From: Eretmocerus hayati
Lineage: Eukaryota; Arthropoda; Insecta; Hymenoptera; Aphelinidae
Reading direction: 5' to 3'
NCBI GenBank assembly: GCA_029851415.1
Contig: CM056744.1
Coordinates: forward strand, 11,291,268 to 11,355,267
DNA length: 64,000 nucleotides
The position numbers and the translations under genes are program-made. Under the pieces are notes generated by a model that was not told the origin of the DNA, did no database searches, and saw only the letters and a program-made list of their open reading frames with translations. Shown piece by piece: positions 13,796-24,446 of the stretch. Positions within the stretch are counted from its first letter, which is position 1; each line of letters opens with the position of its first letter.

Positions 13796-14224
13796 TATAT
13801 GAGTAGTTCCGCGCGAAACAGACCTACGAAAAAGGGCCATGTCTTAAATTTTTTTCTTGACTTTTTTATTCGATCCTATGGTACAAAATATGAACTATTC
13901 ACTACCTATGGGGCTCCAAAAAAAAATTTTCCAGGTACCTTAAACGTACATTACATTGTTCTTTTGAACTATTTTCAACAAAGAAGTTAGGGTATTTTTT
14001 TCAATAAAATGAATTTTTCTCGAATTCGTTCACAGATACAGAGATGCGGCTTGCGGCATTCGAAAGGTCTTTAAAAAACCTATCGAAATCAATCTTGTAA
14101 AATTGATTTTGATGTCTTGGGTGATTTTATCGAGTGAAAAGGTGAAAAACATAGAAGATTAAATTTTTCGAAAACCCAATTTTTTAAAATTTTGAAAATT
14201 TGATATTTCATGTAAAATTTTGTG

Positions 14225-15157
14225 TTTATTTATTTATTTATTTATTTAATACTTTCAACGGCACGAAGCCTTTTACAAAATTAATAACAGTTTGTCGCAG
14301 TAGACAACGATTATTATGAATATAAATACCAGTCTCATAACGTCTATAAATGATTATTCATATTTTAACAAGTTCTGTCTCACAATTTTCTTAATTGTAG
14401 ATATAGGATCTGCAAAGTAATCAAGACATTGTAGTAGATCATTCGCTAAATCTATCATTCTATTTAAAGGTGACTTATCAAATAAATTCAGCTTGCGTTT
14501 TTGAAACAATTTATCTTTACACCTTAGTCTCAAATCCACTACTTTTATTTCGATTCTAGATAATAAATCAGATGAATCTATGAAGTTTTTCAAGATTTTG
14601 CAAAAGAATAGTAGATTTTGATACTTCCAAAATGATTCAATGCTACTTATATTCAGTTCTTTAGATAAGTGACTATAATCATGATCAGTAATTTTCATTG
14701 GCTTCCCAATAAAATGGGCTATGTATCTAAAAAATTTATGTTGCACCGCCTCTAGTTCCTTAACACCAGTCTGTGTGTTTGGTGCCCACACTTGAGATGC
14801 ATATAGTAAGTGTGATCTTACGAATGAATTGTACAATATACACAAAGTTTTAGGATCCTTGAAACTGCCCGATTTCCTCTTAATGAAGCCTAGCATTCTC
14901 ATTGCTTTATTTTTTACTAAAGCTCTATGTGATTTAAAACTCAAATTTGAGTCGAATAAAACGCCAAGGTCTTTTATTTCGTTTACATTTTCTAAATTAT
15001 AGTTTCTTATAAAATATTGATGAATTACTTTTGGCTTCCTAGACGTATAGAAGCGCATTACTTTACACTTCTGCAAATTGAAGGCAATTCCATTACAACG
15101 ACACCAGTTAGACAAGGCATCCAAGTCATTTTGTAATTCAATAGCATCTGCTGTTGT
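14225..15157 (-). mobile_element. 5'-truncated non-LTR retrotransposon (LINE) insertion
   Basis: The minus strand reads the C-terminal part of a reverse transcriptase (stop at 14354), a short 3' UTR, and a 3' tail of (AAAT)n at 14249-14225. The right arm of the surrounding inverted repeat is uninterrupted (TTTTGTG followed directly by the TTGCAG/A-tract segment near 15730-15760). That places the insertion limits at about 14224 and 15157. Heavy 5' truncation is the usual result of target-primed reverse transcription. Confidence 0.8.
14354..15157 (-). pseudogene. Reverse transcriptase C-terminal fragment (jockey-like LINE)
   Basis: An uninterrupted frame of about 267 residues shows the usual late-RT and thumb landmarks of insect LINEs: LSNWCRCNGIAFNLQKCKVM, IKDLGVLFDSNLSF, LCILYNSFVRSHLLYASQVW and ELEAVQHKFFRYIA. 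The catalytic palm (YADD region) and the endonuclease are missing because the copy is 5'-truncated, so it cannot be active. The open frame suggests fairly recent insertion. Clade assignment within non-LTR elements is uncertain. Confidence 0.82.
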
Positions 15158-15950
15158 TTCAGAAAAAAATAGTCCCGAATTCCTTTTTTGCGTTCTAACA
15201 CCTACTTTTGCCAATTATCACAAATCCTTTTTCCAGGCTTTTGGAAATCGTCTGTTTTCTGTGCATGCGCAGAAATTTAGATTCTTGGAACCAATCCCAT
15301 TAGAAAGCCAAGAAAATTTCCTTCAAAATGACCACCTGCCGAAGTCAATTCCATGCATTTGAGCCAGAGTTGCAACGTTCAAAAGACCACTGAATCTTGA
15401 TAGTTCCTCAGAGGTGGGTCGGAGGTACTGGAGACAGCAGTAAGGAAAATCCAGGCCAGCTCCAGTTCGATGACGTCCACCGACGACGTGTGGCACTCGA
15501 GCTGGAAGCTCATCTTTCATACCTTGTAGATTCGGTTCAAATGCATGAAATTGACTTTGGCAGGTGGTAATTTTGAAGGAAATTCTCTTGGCTTTCCAAT
15601 CAGGGGAATTAGTTTCAAGGATCCAAATTTCTGCGCATGCGCAGGAAATAGACGATTTCCAAAAGCCTGGAGAACGGATTTGTGATGATTGGCAAAAATA
15701 GGTGTTAGAACGGAAAAAAAGAAATTCGGAACTATTTTTTTTTCTGCAAGAACACAAAATTCTACATAAAATATCAAATGTTCAAAATTTTAAAAATTGG
15801 GTTTTCGAGAAATTTAATCTTCTATGTTTTTCACTCTTTTGCTCGATAAAATCACCCAAGACATCAAAATCAATTTTACAAGATCGATTTCGATAGGTTT
15901 TTTAAAGACCTTTCGAATGCCGCAAGCCGCATTGTCTATACGGCCGGACT

Positions 15951-17470
15951 CGCGTACGCGAAAAGAGAGTTCTGGTGGACGACGCATGTGACGTCTTCGC
16001 CGAAAAAATCCCTAGGAAATCCGTCGCGTACGCGAAAGACCGCGGGCCCTTGGCCCAGCCTTCTCGTACGCGAAAGGGCCCATTCTTCGCGTACGCGAAA
16101 ATTTTCGGAAAGTCGCCTCGCAAAAATCTTCGCGTACGCGAACCGGAAAATTTTTCGCGTACGCGAAGATGGGCTCTCTTCGCGTACGCGAAAAATTTTC
16201 CGGTTCGCGTACGCGAAGATTTTTGCGAGGCGACTTTCCGAAAATTTTCGCGTACGCGAAGAATGGGCCCTTTCGCGTACGCGAAGACTCTTTGCGTACG
16301 CGAACACTTTGCAAGGTGTCGGTCCGAATATGGAGAACAAGCACATTTTCGTGTACGCGAAGGAAGAAGCCTTCGCGTACGCGAAGAATTCCTGATTTTG
16401 CATAAACGACAATGGCGTGGAATTGATTCTCGCTTCAATACGAACTACGAGGGCGAAGGGAGCCCATTCTTTGCCTACGCGAAGACTTTGCGAGGTGCGC
16501 GTCCAAAAATTCTTGCGTACGCGAAGGCTTTGCAGAGCGCCGTTTCAAAAATCTTCGCGTACGCAAAGGAGCCATCGTCTCGCGTGCGCGAAGACTTTGC
16601 AAGGTGCCGGTCTCAATATGGAGAACAGGCATTCCGTGCAATATCTCAGAGATATTTGAGAATGGTTTTTAAGTGAAACTATTATCTTTCTAAAGATTCT
16701 AGGAAATGCGAAGATTTTTCAGCAAGTGGTTTACTGAAAAATTGTCAGTGGGATCGATAATCATACTTTTGGGATATTAATGTGGAATCTTCTAGCAATC
16801 TTTTACAAACATCACGAAAATTTGCGCCTGATCAAAACTGGTGACAGATTGCCAGCGGAATGCTGCAGAAATAGCTGGGAATGGAGAAATGTCAAGAAAA
16901 ACTGCTCAGAAGGTGGTCTCCATCTTGGAGCCAAGATTATGTATCTATTTTGGCTGAAAAGGCAAGAGTGGATGACATACTAATTTCGCGCACGCGAAAT
17001 CGTTTCCCCTTCGCGTACGCGAAATATTTGGAAAGGCGCCTCGTAAAGCTTTCGCGCAGAGGGGGATCCAGGGCCATAGTTGGTTGTCTGAGCATACATG
17101 TATGTGTACATCACGCGAGCACATACACACACAGAGATAAGGGTCATCTTGCCGTCCAGCGCGGATTATTTAACCAGGCAACTAACTTTGCAAGAAACAC
17201 CTTGTAATCCTCATGCCAATGACTCGTGACTGCTCCCTTTGCGTACCTGACAATTGAGTAGCTCGCTTTTCGTGTTCGCGTACGCGAATGTGGTACGCTA
17301 CACAGACCTGCTAGCTGCTCGATTGGAGCGAGCATTAAATCCACGCCATTGTCGCCTATGCGAAATCAGGAATTCTTCGCGTACGCGAAAATATGCCTGT
17401 TCTCCATATTGAGACCGGCACCTTGCAAAGTCTTCGCGCACGCGAGATGATGGCTCCTTCGCGTACGCGA
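15951..17470. repeat. Left array of TTCGCGTACGCGAA palindromes
   Basis: I count exact CGCGTACGCG cores at about 15951, 16025, 16088, 16131, 16156, 16181, 16206, 16249, 16274, 16374, 17012, 17277, 17377 and 17460, plus roughly ten copies with one or two changes (for example TGCGTACGCG, CGCGCACGCG, CGTGTACGCG). The spacers of about 20-45 bp are also related to each other (CTTTGCRAGGTGC, CAAAAATT, GGAGAACA motifs). The unit is therefore a composite repeat and not a bare palindrome. Every frame through the 14-mer is free of stops, which produces long spurious ORFs on both strands. Confidence 0.85.
16076..16270. repeat. Near-perfect 195-bp palindrome within the array
   Basis: Arms 16076-16169 and 16177-16270 are exact complements by eye around a 7-base centre (TGGGCTC, 16170-16176). 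Each arm itself carries three copies of the TCGCGTACGCGA palindrome. The corresponding single arm in the right half of the composite element is at about 18888-18978. Confidence 0.85.
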
Positions 17471-17504
17471 AGATTTTTGAAACGGCGCTCTGGGTATCTA
17501 TTGC

Positions 17505-18640
17505 CGTAAAAATTTCGCAATTCGCACGGCGCAGCCCGCGCGTGAAATTTTTTCTAGCGGGTGTAAAATGATTATTGATTTTATGTAGCGACCACGGAAA
17601 TCATCTGCTGAGCATTGTTTTGATCCAGCTGCATAACCCCCCGTCGCGTGCTGTTCTGCTTATTACTAGATATGTTTTTGTGATCACCAGCCTAGTGATA
17701 ATGATCCACAAAAATCCGTAGACGTATCTTCAATAGCTCCTGTAAAGTCATGCTGGTCCCCAAGTCTTGAAATTAAAAATCAATGTTTCATTAAAACGGC
17801 TCTTAGGTGTGATGCATGTGATTTCATTGATATGCAGATTGATGAGTTGATACGCAATACGCATGGATCAATCAGCTTTTGTGCAATATGACTTTACTAA
17901 TAGGTAGAACCAAAATATGATTCTACTAAAGTATTTTAATCACTCTCAACATCAATTCTCCCTTCCTAAAAATTGGCGTGAATTTAGAGATTGAGCTACA
18001 CATCAGGCAACTAATAATTCATGTCTGATTCTCACACTAATCTTAGGTAGATCTAAAATTTTCCTCCCGAAGCTGCCTGAATCCCTGGAGATATCTGCTG
18101 ACTCTCTGAATTGATGATCCATCTAAAATTAGTTTAGTTGGCTGATATGTAGCTTAATACCCAAGCATCATAGTTTGAACTTGAGCAAATTCTGAGGAAA
18201 GAAGGCATGATTTCAGAAGTTGTCAAGATACCCTAATAAAATCATATTTTGGTTTCACCTAATAGAGTCATATTGCACAAAAGGTGATTGTGACATGCAT
18301 ATTGCGTATCACCGCGTCAATCAGCACCTCAACAAAATTACATGATACCCAAGAGCCGTTTCAAAGAAACATTAAGTTTTGATTTCAAGACTTGGGGACC
18401 AGCATGACTCTACAGGAGCTATCGAAGGTATTTACGTCTACGAATTTTTGTGGATCATTATCACCAGGCTGGTGAACGAAAAACATATCTAGTATAATGG
18501 GCAGAACACGCGGTGGGGGGTTATGCAACTCAATCAAAACAATGCTCAGCAGACAATTTTCGTGGTCGCCACATAATAGAATCGATAATCATTTTACGCC
18601 CGCGAGAGAAAATTTCGAGCATTCGAATTGCAAATTTTCA
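17505..18640. repeat. Central inverted repeat, arms of about 400 bp
   Basis: Sequence 17505-17945 recurs inverted at about 18230-18640. Landmarks are GTAAAATGATTATTGATT, CATGCTGGTCCCCAAGTCTT and TTTTGTGCAATATGACT with their complements. The roughly 285-bp centre shows nothing recognisable. It may be a separate foldback insertion or the original core of the 5.5-kb element. Confidence 0.7.
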
Positions 18641-18666
18641 CTTCAATAGGTATCCTGCAAAGCCTT

Positions 18667-19056
18667 CGCGTACGCGAAAATTTTTGGACGCGCACCTCGC
18701 AAAGTCTTCGCGTAGGCAAAGAAATGGCTCCCTTCGCCCTCGTAGTTCGTATTGAAGCGAGAATCAATTCCACGTCATTGTCGTTCATGCAAAATCAGGA
18801 ATTCTTCGCGTGTGCGAAGGCTTCTTCCTTCGCGTACACGAAAATGTGCTTGTTCTCCATATTCGGACCGACACCTTGCAAAGTGTTCGCGTACGCGAAA
18901 ATTTTCGGAAAGTCGCCTCGCAAAAATCTTCGCGTACGCGAACCGGAAAATTTTTCGCGTACGCGAAGAGAGCCCATCTCGCAACGGATTTCCTAGGGAT
19001 TTTTTCGGCGAAGACGTCACATGCGTCGTCAACCATAACTCTCTTTTCGCGTACGC
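18667..19056. repeat. Right array of TTCGCGTACGCGAA palindromes
   Basis: Five exact cores lie at about 18667, 18888, 18931, 18956 and 19047, with several variants between. The order and spacers mirror the left array in inverted orientation, including a shared non-palindromic unit around CAATTCCACGTCATTGTCGT (18769) and its complement near 16410-16430. Confidence 0.8.
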
Positions 19057-19324
19057 GAGTCCGGCCGTATGGACAAGCCGCCGTATCTGTAAACGAATTG
19101 GAGAAAAATTCATTTTATTGAAAAAAATACCCCAACTTTTTCGTTGAAAATAATTCAAAAGAACAAAGTAATGTACGTTGAAGGTACCTGGAAAATTTTT
19201 TTCGAGCCCCATAGGTAGTGGAAAGTTCTTATTTTGTACCATAGAATCGAATAAAAAAGTCAAGAAAAGAATTTAAGACATGACTCTTTTTCGTAGGTCT
19301 GTTTCGCGCGGAACTACTCATATA

Positions 19325-20270
19325 GAACAGGGACCGTTCACAGATTACGCAAGGAAGAAATATCAACATTCTCCCTTATCTTGTAAAGTTTACCCTATCA
19401 AGTATAATATACCGTTTCCTCTACTTAAGGCCATGCAAAACCTCTATACCTCACTATGTGGGCGAAACATGACTAAATTGGATTTTCCTTAAAAAATGGT
19501 GTGAAATCTCAAAATCGTGAACAGTTTAGGTTGTACTTTGTATTCAGATCTCTCATTCGTTAAAAGTTAGAAATCGATTGAAATTATTGTTTTGCCAGGA
19601 GTCGAGCACCATGGATTCTAATCAACTCCAGACTTTTAGCAAATGATAGATCTGATCCTCAAGTACAACCTGAAATATCCAAGGTTCCATAATTTTCCTG
19701 AAAAAGATAGGAACCAAGTGGAAAACTCAAGCGGCGATGGTTACACCGACATAATCACGGAGCCGTTTTGAAACGATGGTCGTTCACGCTTTCAAATTGC
19801 AAGTACCAGGTGTTTGCTACCCATCCATTCAACAACAAAATTCAAGCTCTCATTCACTGTGTCCTGGTGTAAGGTAAAAGTACCCAACTTGCCCTCATTA
19901 AGATCAATCTGTACCTTTCGTAAAGCGATTGTGGCGCCTCTAATAGCGGTCAAATTGGTATATTGTCATTAACACTACTAGCGGTTATTGCCTCCCTCGC
20001 TGCCACTCGTTCGGCTAGTATTTGTTCCCGATAAGCCAGGGGACTCTGAAATGCTTTCGTAGTCCAATACTGATGGTAAAAGAATGATCGCTGCTTAATT
20101 TGAGGTGCCAGGAAGGATTTCCTCATGGAGTTCACAGAAATGAATACTTTGATCTTGGATTATATCTGCTAATAGATGAACCATTTTTGGAAATTTAGAG
20201 TAACTGTTCTGAATTTTCGGAATGGCTGGGTTGGATATATCAATATTTTTTGGAGAACTCATCCTAGTTA
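19325..20270. other. No gene seen
   Basis: Ordinary AT-rich sequence without a supported gene. Near 19935-19985 a short stretch (CCTCTAATAGCGGTCAAATT) resembles the outer part of the MITE at 7690 and 26742. Confidence 0.4.
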
Positions 20271-21690
20271 CACCAAATTGAGCTGAGAAGGACGTAATCA
20301 GACCGGATTATACCGAGCGAGATCGAACTAGACTCAACTAGACCGGAGTAGACCGAATGAGGCTGAACTAAACCGTACTAAATCTAATCACACCAAACTA
20401 GACCGTTAATACGGTCCATTTTTCAATCTCCCACCCCTAGACCACTCACCCCATCCCCATCCCTATCCCTGTTCCTATCCCTGTTCCTGTCCCTGTCCAC
20501 ATCCATATCCCGCCCCTATCCCTATCACTACCCTTATCTACATGTCCATGTCCCTATCCTTATCCCCGCTGCTATCCTTGTTCCTATCCCCATTACTATT
20601 CTCATCCCCATGCCCCTGTCCCTATCCCTGTCCTCATGCCTATCTCTATCCCTACCCCTGTCAAAGCCCCTGTTTCTCATTACACTGAACTAGACCGAGC
20701 TATATCGAACTAGACCGTATGAGTATGGTACTCCCCATTTCCAGATCACCCACCCTATCCCCACCCCTATCCATGTTTCTATCCTTATTGCTGTTCCCAT
20801 CCCCGGACCTACCCCTATCGAGGTCCCTAACCATATACCTATCCTTGTTCCCATCCCTATTCTTACTCCTAACCCTATTCTGATCCCTACCCTGACCCTA
20901 TCCCAGTTCCTAACCCTGTCTCTAGGCCTGCCGCTACCCCATTCTCGTCCCTATCCCTGGATCTGTTCCTATCCCTGGCCCTGTGACTATCCCTGTCGCT
21001 GTCCCTGCTTCTAATCCTGTTCCTATCCCTGACCTCATCCCTGTCCCTTGTTGCTATCTCTGTCTCTGCCATATCCCTGTCGCGTTTGTATCCTTGTCCC
21101 TATGACTGTTGCTATCACTACCCTGTCTCTGTTACTATCCCCATTTTTGTCCCTGTTACTATTCCCATCCCTGTTCCTGTCCTGGCCTCATCGCAGTTTC
21201 TATCCCTATCCTTATCCGTATCTCGATTCCTACACTTATTCCAATCTTTGTACCGTCCTCAGCCGTACCCCTAGACCTTTTCCTGTTGCTATTCTCATCC
21301 CTGTCCCTAACCCTATGCCTATCCTTATCACCACCCTTGTCCCTATCCCTATCCCTATCCATATTTCTGGCCCATCCTCATCTATGTACTTATCCCACCT
21401 CTGCCTCTATTCCTGTCCCCACTTTTATGTCTGTTCCTATTATCATCCTGAATCCTATCCCTGTTGCTATCTCGATCCCTTCCCGTCCCCATTCTTGTCC
21501 CTGCCCCTATCTCTGTTCATATCCCTATCCCTGTTCCTATCCCCATCTTTATCCGTACCCCGTCCCTGTTCATATTCCTACACCACCCCTTTTCCTGTCC
21601 CTATCCCCATCCCCATCCCCACCCCATCCCTATGCCTATCCGTACCCCTATCCCCCTCCCTATCCCTATCTCTATCCCTATCCCTATCCC
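20270..21690. repeat. Degenerate decamer plus hexamer repeat blocks
   Basis: Two successive blocks have the same order. Each begins with a diverged AACTAGACCG-type decamer repeat (20285-20410 and 20685-20720) and continues into a diverged CCCTAT/CCCTGT hexamer repeat (20440-20680 and 20750-21690). The long pyrimidine-strand ORFs here are artefacts of the missing stop codons. Confidence 0.7.
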
Positions 21691-23265
21691 TCCATCCATC
21701 CATCCATCCATCCATCCATCCATCCATCCATCCATCCATCCATCCATCCATCCATCCATCCATCCATCCATCCATCCATCCATCCATCCATCCATCCATC
21801 CATCCATCCATCCATCCATCCATCCATCCATCCATCCATCCATCCATCCATCCATCCATCCATCCATCCATCCATCCATCCATCCATCCATCCATCCATC
21901 CATCCATCCATCCATCCATCCATCCATCCATCCATCCATCCATCCATCCATCCATCCATCCATCCATCCATCCATCCATCCATCCATCCATCCATCCATC
22001 CATCCATCCATCCATCCATCCATCCATCCATCCATCCATCCATCCATCCATCCATCCATCCATCCATCCATCCATCCATCCATCCATCCATCCATCCATC
22101 CATCCATCCATCCATCCATCCATCCATCCATCCATCCATCCATCCATCCATCCATCCATCCATCCATCCATCCATCCATCCATCCATCCATCCATCCATC
22201 CATCCATCCATCCATCCATCCATCCATCCATCCATCATCCATCCATCCATCCATCCATCCATCCATCCATCCATCCATCCATCCATCCATCCATCCATCC
22301 ATCCATCCATCCATCCATCCATCCATCCATCCATCCATCCATCCATCCATCCATCCATCCATCCATCCATCCATCCATCCATCCATCCATCCATCCATCC
22401 ATCCATCCATCCATCCATCCATCCATCCATCCATCCATCCATCCATCCATCCATCCATCCATCCATCCATCCATCCATCCATCCATCCATCCATCCATCC
22501 ATCCATCCATCCATCCATCCATCCATCCATCCATCCATCCATCCATCCATCCATCCATCCATCCATCCATCCATCCATCCATCCATCCATCCATCCATCC
22601 ATCCATCCATCCATCCATCCATCCATCCATCCATCCATCCATCCATCCATCCATCCATCCATCCATCCATCCATCCATCCATCCATCCATCCATCCATCC
22701 ATCCATCCATCCATCCATCCATCCATCCATCCATCCATCCATCCATCCATCCATCCATCCATCCATCCATCCATCCATCCATCCATCCATCCATCCATCC
22801 ATCCATCCATCCATCCATCCATCCATCCATCCATCCATCCATCCATCCATCCATCCATCCATCCATCCATCCATCCATCCATCCATCCATCCATCCATCC
22901 ATCCATCCATCCATCCATCCATCCATCCATCCATCCATCCATCCATCCATCCATCCATCCATCCATCCATCCATCCATCCATCCATCCATCCATCCATCC
23001 ATCCATCCATCCATCCATCCATCCATCCATCCATCCATCCATCCATCCATCCATCCATCCATCCATCCATCCATCCATCCATCCATCCATCCATCCATCC
23101 ATCCATCCATCCATCCATCCATCCATCCATCCATCCATCCATCCATCCATCCATCCATCCATCCATCCATCCATCCATCCATCCATCCATCCATCCATCC
23201 ATCCATCCATCCATCCATCCATCCATCCATCCATCCATCCATCCATCCATCCATCCATCCATCCA
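21691..23265. repeat. (ATCC)n microsatellite, 1,575 bp
   Basis: About 394 tandem tetramers, apparently perfect except for one single-base loss at about 22236 (CATCATCC). All six frames are open, reading HPSI on plus and MDGW on minus. The true length in the genome may differ, since such tracts mutate and assemble poorly. Confidence 0.97.
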
Positions 23266-23417
23266 AACGGCAACCCGATAAGAGAATCCAGACGGACAAA
23301 ATTTGGCTTGGCTTTTAAGGGCATGTGAAAGCCAACTTTTACCGACGACCCTAACCATTGACAAATCGATTTTTCTCCCGAGTTCTACGGTGAATCTCAA
23401 AAAAGTGATTCCAAGTA

Positions 23418-23632
23418 TGGAAGCTTTAGAATCAGATCTATCATTCAAAAAAAGAATCGAGTTGATCGGTGGAATATTGCCTTCAAACTTTGGTTTCGAA
23501 GTTGACCATTGCCTGAAAAAATACTCACACGCCTGACTTCGAAACCAAAGTTTGAAGGCAACTTCCAATCAGTTAAATCGATTTTTTTTTTAAATGATAG
23601 ATCGCATCCGAAAGCTTCCATACTTGGGAGTA
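23418..23632. repeat. Inverted repeat with arms of about 90 bp
   Basis: CCAAGTATGGAAGCTTTAGA (23411 on) and TTGAAGGC-type segments are matched inverted around 23520-23625. Upstream, GGGCATGTGAAAGCCAACTT (23319) also occurs inverted near 26645-26670. Probably a MITE remnant. Confidence 0.6.
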
Positions 23633-23639
23633 CTTTTTC

Positions 23640-24446
23640 CGAGATCGTCCTCAAATAGTTCAGAAAATGATCAGAAGTATGACTTTTCCGAAGGCCCATG
23701 AGCTGTGATTTTGGCTGAGTCGAGGCAAGGTTGGGTTAGGTCCTCTACCGCCCACACCAGCTGTTGTTATTGTTTTGAATGAACGGTGATGGACTGTCGT
23801 GAGTTGTCGCGCGGTACTCATATATTTGACTTGCACATAATAATAATCAGGAACAGAAAATTCATTCGTTGGAAAATTTTATGAAAAATAGTAATAACTT
23901 TGTTCATATCTGAGGAGATTCAATCCAAGTATTGACAATCTGAGTGACAATCCTGTTTCTTGAGGCAATTACTTGCTCCTTGATTTGAAAAGCAGTGAAT
24001 ATATAAGAGTGACAGTGCATGATAATCATTCTGAGCCTTGGAGTGACTCAATAATTAACAATAATAGTAAGCAACGAGGCAAAGCTTTATTGATATTGAC
24101 ATCCAAATCTAAGCCTTTCGAGGTATGAAATTGTCTTTCGTGGACATCAGAAATCTTTATACAGAATGTGGAGTTAGCATTACCCAAGATATAGATGAAG
24201 TTATGTACTTGAAAACAGATCAGAGGAGGAATCAGTTGATCGATAAACTGAGAGGAAAAGCATGCATCCACCAAACTTACAAAAAATGCTATACATGAGA
24301 TAGCTCATCAGAAAGGTTTACAACCTTTCGGTCTCACCAAACTCTATCTATTTGTGCTAAGAATATGTGTTGATGCAGCTCAGAATGTTCCTGTGATGTC
24401 GAGGCCTTCAGATGATTTCAGAGCAAACTAATGATTCTGTTTTGAT
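23640..24446. other. No gene seen
   Basis: No supported ORF. The stretch around 23725-23770 (GGTTGGGTTAGGTCC) is GC-richer than its surroundings but shows no gene. Confidence 0.35.

Larger units (their letters stand above)
14044..15932. mobile_element. Inverted-repeat element inserted in the left arm of the composite element
   Basis: The outer ends ATGCGGCTTGCGGCATTCGA (14044) and its complement (ending 15932) head arms of about 375 bp. The left arm is 14044-14223 plus about 15158-15362 and the right arm is about 15535-15932. A centre of about 170 bp separates them. The equivalent point in the other arm of the host element (about 19070-19090) lacks this sequence, which marks it as a later insertion. 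The LINE at 14225-15157 splits its left arm. Confidence 0.65.
13800..19320. mobile_element. Composite TIR element carrying an array of CGCGTACGCG palindromes
   Basis: The ends are inverted copies of TGAGTAGTTCCGCGCGAAAC (starting at 13800; complement ending at 19320). The inverted similarity continues about 250 bp inward. Both ends abut TATA (13796-13799 and 19321-19324), a likely target-site duplication of TATA or TA. The interior has two palindrome arrays (15951-17470 and 18667-19056) around a central inverted repeat (17505-18640). No transposase or other protein gene was found, so it appears non-autonomous. The left arm is interrupted by a second inverted-repeat element; the right arm is not. 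Confidence 0.75.

Noticed and set aside
15902..16676. Six long overlapping ORFs of FAYAK/LRVRE/SRTRR repeats on both strands
   Set aside because: They follow from a stop-free palindrome read in every frame; no start context, codon bias or family match.
15951..19056. CRISPR-like array
   Set aside because: Repeats are palindromic, spacers are related to each other, spacing is uneven, and the setting is a eukaryotic TIR element.
20430..21690. Telomeric repeat
   Set aside because: The hexamer is CCCTAT/CCCTGT, highly degenerate, not the insect TTAGG or the TTAGGG repeat.
21048..23568. ORFs of up to 756 codons (HPSI and MDGW repeats)
   Set aside because: Pure translation of the (ATCC)n and CCCTAT tracts.
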